NCBI GenBank assembly: GCA_027604185.1
Contig: JADGKB010000031.1
Location: 62,001-126,000, forward strand
DNA length: 64,000 bases
Origin: Boothiomyces macroporosus
Lineage: Eukaryota; Chytridiomycota; Chytridiomycetes; Rhizophydiales; Terramycetaceae
Reading direction: 5' to 3'
Shown here: positions 58,701 to 64,000 of the stretch, one piece after another
Layout: every line of letters begins with the position of its first letter
How positions within the stretch are numbered: position 1 is the first letter of the stretch
Made by a program: the position numbers and the translations under genes
Notes under the pieces: model-generated
Told to the model about the DNA's origin: nothing
Databases searched by the model: none
The model's input: only the letters and a program-made list of their open reading frames with translations

Positions 58701-59897
58701 TGTTACAATAATATTGATTTCTTTTTGGTTTGAAATTGGCCCAACTCTTTTTAAAATCCCTGTTCTGAACGCAGGCGGATATGGCGCAAGCGTTTCTAAA
58801 GTTGTGGTTTTGATTTCCTTTTCGCATTTTTCCATCATTTCATATTCGTTTCTGGCGGTGGAAGCATGTTCCATCCTCCTGGAAAATGCATCCAAGTTTT
58901 CTCCAGGAAAGAGTAAATTGAACCTTCGCACCCATTTCTGACCTCCAAGCTCTAACCATTCAATCAAAAACATTTCTGTGTTCACATCATACTCCAACAC
59001 CCTACATCTACCCCACAGCCAGTCTTCTTCTGCTGATGCGCTGATATTATGATATCTTGAAAGTGAAATTGCGTCTTTTTCTGATAGTTTCTTTATGAAT
59101 TCAACCCATTCTTCTGGCGATTTTGTATCCAGGAACTTTGGATTATCAAACCATTCCAGGGGCAACTTCTTTGGTTCAATTAAAGGTTTAGTTTCCTTTT
59201 TTTCTGGTTCTGCTTTACTCTCTACATCCAAATTCAATACTTTCTTTTTCTTCTTTGATTTCTTTCTTTTTGGCTTTTTAGGTTTTGGTTCTGGTTCTTC
59301 TGCTATTCTTGGGATCGCAGATACTGGATGCGAGTTTACCTTGGGTTTCACATCTTCAAACTGCTGCGAAAAACTATTTGCACGTTCCACTTTAGTAATT
59401 GAAATTGGCAGAGAGGCTCCTGTTCTCCAGCGCTGAGCCGTTCCTGTAAATTCAGGCAAATTAAAATCCAGATGCGCTAAATCTTCGTTGTAGACCAAAT
59501 TAAAGTCGCTGGTTGCCTTGGGGATTACTCTTTTGAATGCGTTTTCATCAAACATTACTTTAAGCTGGGGCCTGTTGTCTGTTGGTTTGCTATCCCTAGC
59601 TTGGCGCAATATCTGGCTGCTGAGATAATTCTTGGAAGTTTTTAAATTCGTTCGTCTCTTCTTTTGCCGGGTCTTTTGGAAGGTATCCAAACTATCGTCC
59701 TCATTCTCTTGAATTGTTTGAAGTGGGAGAGGAGGACAATTCTTTAGCCGGTTGTTAAACTTTTCAATATCCTCTTCACCGACAATCAAATTCAATTCAG
59801 TTAAACTCTTGTAAGCTTCGTTGATTGACTTTTCTATTGATAAATATTCTTCTGCTGTGTCCTGGTCAGCGTTTAACAGAACTTGAAGCTCTTCCAT
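46768..59897 (-). CDS. Axonemal-type dynein heavy chain with degenerate AAA1
   Basis: Seven introns (58687..58706, 57218..57237, 55890..55910, 51286..51306, 49333..49352, 47277..47296, 47050..47070; 20-21 nt) are removed to give about 4,328 residues. Tail and linker span to about 1,590 ('QFPRFYFVTDEHMLDTL'). The AAA ring follows: AAA1 (about 1,615) has 'SPKGHGKLS' and 'IIIISNFHLL' in place of GPAGTGKT and the acidic Walker B; AAA2 keeps 'GGNYTGKTT' and 'WIALDGD'; AAA3 keeps 'GQRGVGKSK' and 'IIFVEDL'; AAA4 shows no P-loop. The stalk has a microtubule-binding domain, and the C-terminal domain has 'RGVYVSGLYLYGAAFD'. I start at the ATG at 59897. AAA1 catalysis is probably lost. Confidence 0.93.
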
Positions 59898-59999
59898 GAC
59901 AACGCGCTGCAACTAAAAAAAAGTTTAAATAAACCACAAGCAAAAGTATAATTTTGTATTTGAACTTTATTTTGCAATATTTTTAAGAGAAATCAGTGA

Positions 60000-61412
60000 A
60001 TGACAAAAAAAAATACATTGGAATTGGGAATCATTGGATTTGGGGATATGGGGAAACTCTATGGAAAGCATTTCTTGAAGCATGGATGGAAAAAGTATCC
60101 AATAGATTTACAGTAGTGTGAATGTGTGTGATTTGCCAGAGAATTATGAAAAAATTAAAGTATTTGAAAAACAAGGATTCAAGGTATGGAAAGATGGATA
60201 CGCTGTTGCAAGACGGTGTGATTTTGTAATGTTCTCTGTTGAGGCTGCTTATATTGATAAGGTAGTTGCGCAGTTTGGACCTTCAATGCGAATAGGATCA
60301 ATCGCTTGTGGACAGACATCAGTAAAAGACCCGGAAATCAAAGCATTCGAAAAGTATCTACCAGATGATGTGAATATCGTAACCTGTCACTCCTTGCATG
60401 GGCCCTCAGTGAACCCAAAGAATCAAGTCTGTCTAATTTAACGTAGCCTCTGGTTATTATCCGTCATAGAAGCAACAATTCAAGCTTTGATACTGCTGTA
60501 GAGATCCTGGAGTCGCTTGAATCAAAAATAGTACATTTAACTGCAAAGGAACATGATCACATAACCGCAGATACACAGGCAGTAACTCATTTGGCTTTCT
60601 TGTCTATGGGGACTGCTTGGAAAACAAATACCATATTCCCATGGGAAAATGCTCAATATATTGGCGGAATTGAAAATGCAAAAACACTGATGGCACTAAG
60701 AATTTATGGCAACAAGTGGCACGTTTATGCTGGTAACAAAAAGTAACAATAGGGCTGGTGCTATTAAACCCATACGCATTTGGACAAGTGCAGCAATATG
60801 CACAATCAGTTTCAGAGTTGTTCAAGTTGATGATCCAAGAAAAGGAGAAAGAGTTTCGAGAAAGAGTTTACAAGGCATGTTTCTGGTTAACCTAGGCGCG
60901 AGACTTTGTCTTCCAAGGCTTTGACAGGCACCCTATCTTGCTTTCTGATTCATTACTTGATCAGTTTTCACTGAGTGCAGTTCCTAAAACAGAACGAAAA
61001 CCGGTACATTTTCAATGACATTAGAATTCACATTTATCACTATTGGCAATTGTCGACTGTTGGGAAAAATTAGGGATTAGACCATATGACCATCTAATCT
61101 GCCAGACACCGCCTTTCAGACTATTGCTTGGGATTGCCGAGTATTTGTTTAGAAATGAAGAGTTTCTGGAAGAAGCTATTCATGCTGCTCTGTTTGTTAG
61201 AGATATTCGCGCTGACGATTGTGAGTTTTATACCTCTGCTAAAGGTTGGGTTGAATGTATTGAATTGGCAAGTATGGAAGCTTATCAAAAGCGATTTGAA
61301 TCTACTTCAAAGTTCTTTCGAGACAGGGTTCCTCATGCCAGCAAAGTAAGCATTTTTAACATAGGTTTGTTCAGATATGTTTTCTCTGCTTGCCCAAAAA
61401 ACCAATCAATGA
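60000..61412 (+). CDS. TYR1: Prephenate dehydrogenase (tyrosine biosynthesis)
   Basis: Introns 60095..60116, 60427..60446, 60733..60752, 60875..60895, 61004..61024 and 61346..61364 are removed to give 429 residues, close to yeast Tyr1. The Rossmann motif 'GIIGFGDMGKLYGKHF' opens the protein; 'SVEAAYIDKVV', 'IACGQTSVKDPE', 'CHSLHGPSVNP', 'DTQAVTHLAFLSMG' and 'YAGLVLLNPYA' are family blocks. It oxidatively decarboxylates prephenate to 4-hydroxyphenylpyruvate with NADP. The fourth intron needs a GC donor to keep 'RVYKARDFVF'. The first intron has a tandem acceptor (19 or 22 nt). The organism therefore probably makes its own tyrosine. Confidence 0.92.
60875..60895 (+). other. Candidate GC-AG intron (21 nt) in TYR1
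   Basis: Starts GCATG and ends TTAACCTAG. Being 21 nt it keeps the frame but contains an in-frame TAG. A GT donor 4 bases further in (17 nt) breaks the frame, and a GT donor 9 bases upstream removes three conserved residues. Confidence 0.65.
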
Positions 61413-61433
61413 TAATATAAGTTTTAACTTTTT

Positions 61434-63889
61434 ATGGCTGTTGATCTGGAAAATTACAAATTGAGTGCAGTGCTGGCTGGGCACAGTCAGGATGTATTTC
61501 CAACATAATTATAGGTAAAAGCACTAGCAGTAATTGATAATGATACTTTTGCTTCTGCTTCGAGGGATTCCAATGTAATCATTTGGAAAAGATCGGGAAA
61601 AGCCTGGCACCAGCAAGCTACCTTTTCAAAGCACAATCATTTTGTCAACGCCCTAGCTTATATCCCGCCATCGAATGGCCATAGTAATTCATTTTAATCT
61701 AGGTGGGCTGCTTGCTAGTGGCGGGTCAGACAAATTAATATACGTTTTTGACCCTAGTAATCCTGAAAACGTGAAATACAAACTGGAAGGACATAGTGAC
61801 AACATTTGCACACTGGCTGTATCTCCTGAAGGAGACTTGATTTCGGGATCTTGGGACAAAACTGCCAAAGTTTGGAGAAACGGAAAGTGTGTTTCTACCC
61901 TTGCTGGGCATATATTTGCAGTTTGGGGTGTGCTGGCTGTAGGAGAAGGAACCTTTTTGACTGCATCCGCCGATAAAACAATCAAGGTTTGGAATAATGG
62001 GATGGAAATCAGAACTATCAAGGGACACTCTGATGTCGTTAGAAGTGTAGTCAATATTCCAGGAGTTGGGTTTGCTTCAACATCCAACGATGGGTACTCT
62101 AGAATTAACCAAGAACGATTCGAGTTGTGAAAAACAGTGGAGAATTGGTTTATGAACTTCATGGGCACAATTCATTCGTTTACGGGTTAGCAAGACTACC
62201 TAATGGGAATTTAGTTTCAAGTGGTGAAGATAGAACTGTAAGAATTTGGAAAGGAAATGCTGAATTCCAGTGTTTGATTCAACCTTGTGTTTCGGTTTGG
62301 GCGGTAGCTGCAGCTCCATCTGGAGATATCTTTGCGGCTGGAAGTGATGGGTTTGTGCGAGTATTTACTCAGTCGCCAGATAGAGTGGCTTCTGCCGATG
62401 AACTTCAAGTATTATATCTTTTGATGTATAGGCGTACGAAGAATCGCTGTCTGCAAGCACCATTCCTTCAAATCAAGTTGGCGATATCAAAAAGGATGAT
62501 TTGCCAGGGCCAGAGGCGTTGGATCAACCTGGAAACAAAGAAGGACAGATAAAAATGGTCAGGGTTGGAAATGTTGTTGAGGCTTATCAGGTACTAATTA
62601 TTTAAATGTTAGTGGAGCGGATCAAAAGGAAACTGGGAAAAAGTCGGCGAAGTAGTGGATGCTGTAGGAAATAAAAGGAAGCAGGTTTATATGGGGAAGG
62701 AGTATGACTATGTTTTTGATGTTGAAATTCAACCAGGAGCACCTCATTTGAAGTTACCTTACAATTCCAGTGAAAACCCCTACATGGCTGCACAGGACTT
62801 TATAAACGCAAATGAACTATCCCAAGACTTTTTAGAAGAAATTGCCAACTTTATCATGACAAATGCTCAAGGTGTTACTCTTGGTGAAGCACCTACCACT
62901 GGATATGCTGATCCATTCACTGGCGGCAACAGATATGTTCCTGGAGGAGAAGCAGCTGGACCAAGAGGACCTTCAATAAGGAGAGGCGACCCATTCACAG
63001 GTACAAACAGACACGTTCCAGCAGACTCTAAACCAACATCTGATTTGATTCCAATGCGCGACTATGCATATTTCAAAACAGCAAATTACAAGGCTCTGTT
63101 GACCAAAATCGAACAATTTAATCAAGAAGTACCAAAAGTATTATCAGGCAGTGAATTGACCACTCTTAGAGCATTGATTGACAGTGTAGAGAAAGGGACT
63201 GTGTCTCAATCGTATTCCAAATCAGATGCAGATATTCTAAATACCCTGGTTTTCAGTTGGCCTGAAGATAAAAGATTCCCAGGGATAGATTTGCTGCGCT
63301 TAGTTATTTTACAGACACATAAAGTTGTTGAATATGCTCCGATGATAATGGACTCTTTATGGAACTCGGTGGGCGATTTAAGTGGCAGCCCACTGCCAAA
63401 AGCAACGGAAACTAATCTTATGCTGGTTCTTCGAAGTTATGCAAATTCATTTGCTCACCCTGGAATTGCAAACCAAATTTCTGAAGCAAAAGAATTGATT
63501 ATTAGCAGAACAAAGCATCTATCAGAGCATACTGCAAACAAAAATGCTCACTTGGCACTCGCCACGCTATTCTTAAAGTATATAGTTTTTAACTCGATAG
63601 TTTAACGGTATTGTACTCGAGACAGTCCAAGAATGAATCTTTTGCTGTGGATTTACTCGAAGGTTCACTAAATGTAATAATTTGCTAATCCTAGTTGCTG
63701 AAAGCCTCGAACGATAGCGAAACGGCGTTAAGAATTATTGTATCAATTGGCACTCTGTTGAAGGGCTCTCCAGAGCTCAATGAGACTGCCACGTTGCTAG
63801 GACTAAAAGACGCGCTTTCCACATACAAGACCAGTCCAGATGCAAAAGTCAAATCTGCGGCTTCCTTTGTCGATTTATGTGTTCAATAA
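61434..63889 (+). CDS. DOA1: DOA1/UFD3 (PLAA), WD40-PFU-PUL ubiquitin-binding Cdc48 cofactor
   Basis: Seven introns are removed: 61494..61514, 61684..61702, 62094..62113, 62409..62431, 62591..62612, 63578..63600 and 63674..63694 (19-23 nt), giving 768 residues. An N-terminal seven-blade WD40 propeller ('SASRDSNVIIWKR', 'SGSWDKTAKVWRNGK', 'TASADKTIKVWNNG', 'SGEDRTVRIWKG') is followed by the PFU domain ('YDYVFDVEIQPGAPHLKLPY'), two 'DPFTGxNR(Y/H)VP' repeats and a C-terminal PUL domain ending at 63889. DOA1/PLAA binds ubiquitin and Cdc48/p97 and acts in ubiquitin homeostasis and endosomal sorting. Its start is 21 bp after the TYR1 stop. Confidence 0.94.
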
Positions 63890-64000
63890 AAGTTTTCCTT
63901 GCCATCTCATTCATTTATCGTGCTGGTATTTGGAAGATCGCTATGCTGATCGAGTACTGTAGGGGAATATAGGTCCAGCTGATTGATACCAGCTGCTTAA

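Noticed and set aside
60879..60895. A 17-nt GT-AG intron in TYR1
   Set aside because: It shifts the frame into an early stop; the 21-nt GC-AG reading restores the conserved sequence.
1..64000. Nucleomorph or microsporidian origin suggested by tiny introns and gaps
   Set aside because: The window encodes axonemal dynein, CFAP58, TYR1, ERG26, TOM70 and a mitochondrial carrier, and has a 1.5 kb intergenic region. That fits a free-living-capable flagellated eukaryote nucleus.

Overview
The window is a gene-dense stretch of nuclear DNA from a flagellated eukaryote, most likely a zoosporic (chytrid-like) fungus. The evidence for that is the combination of OPT-family peptide transporters, a secreted hevein-type chitin-binding protein, ergosterol-pathway ERG26, prephenate dehydrogenase TYR1 and a large axonemal gene set (CFAP58 and a full-length dynein heavy chain). 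Species cannot be read from the sequence. The standard genetic code fits, since TAA, TAG and TGA all end clear genes.

The dominant signal is the gene structure. Apparent frameshifts break nearly every long gene, and each is repaired by removing an intron of only 19 to 23 nt. I placed 72 such introns by hand (20 of 19 nt, 26 of 20 nt, 14 of 21 nt, 8 of 22 nt, 4 of 23 nt). They share a GTA-type donor, a YTAAY or TGAY branch-like motif and an acceptor a few bases later. Seventy are GT-AG, one is best read as GC-AG and one as GT-TG. Protein family alignment or internal repeat spacing confirms most of them. Spacing between genes is also extreme: several divergent start codons lie 4 to 40 bp apart and one convergent pair overlaps at its stop codons.

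Layout. 1-4.0 kb: TOM70 3' end, a cAMP-receptor-like GPCR, a cytochrome b5 domain protein, an unknown, and a MAU2/Scc4-like protein. 4.0-12.2 kb: an OPT transporter, a 1.5 kb intergenic region, a chitin-binding protein, three tandem peroxiredoxin-like (PRXL2) genes and glutathione synthetase, which together suggest a thiol/glutathione neighbourhood. 12.2-19.0 kb: SNAPC3, an EF-hand aspartate/glutamate carrier, a minisatellite, ERG26 and a second OPT transporter. 19.2-28.4 kb: an armadillo-repeat protein, TBC1D7, an unknown, CFAP58 and a golgin-like coiled coil. 28.7-38.4 kb: one giant SH3-SH3-DH-PH coiled-coil protein of about 3,216 residues. 38.6-46.7 kb: a small ORF, a PPR protein, a C12orf4 (FERRY subunit) homologue, COP9 subunit CSN1 and an S9 oligopeptidase. 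46.8-59.9 kb: a dynein heavy chain whose first ATPase site looks dead. 60-63.9 kb: TYR1 and DOA1/PLAA.

All exon joins are manual. RNA reads aligned with a minimum intron length below 19 nt would be the direct test.
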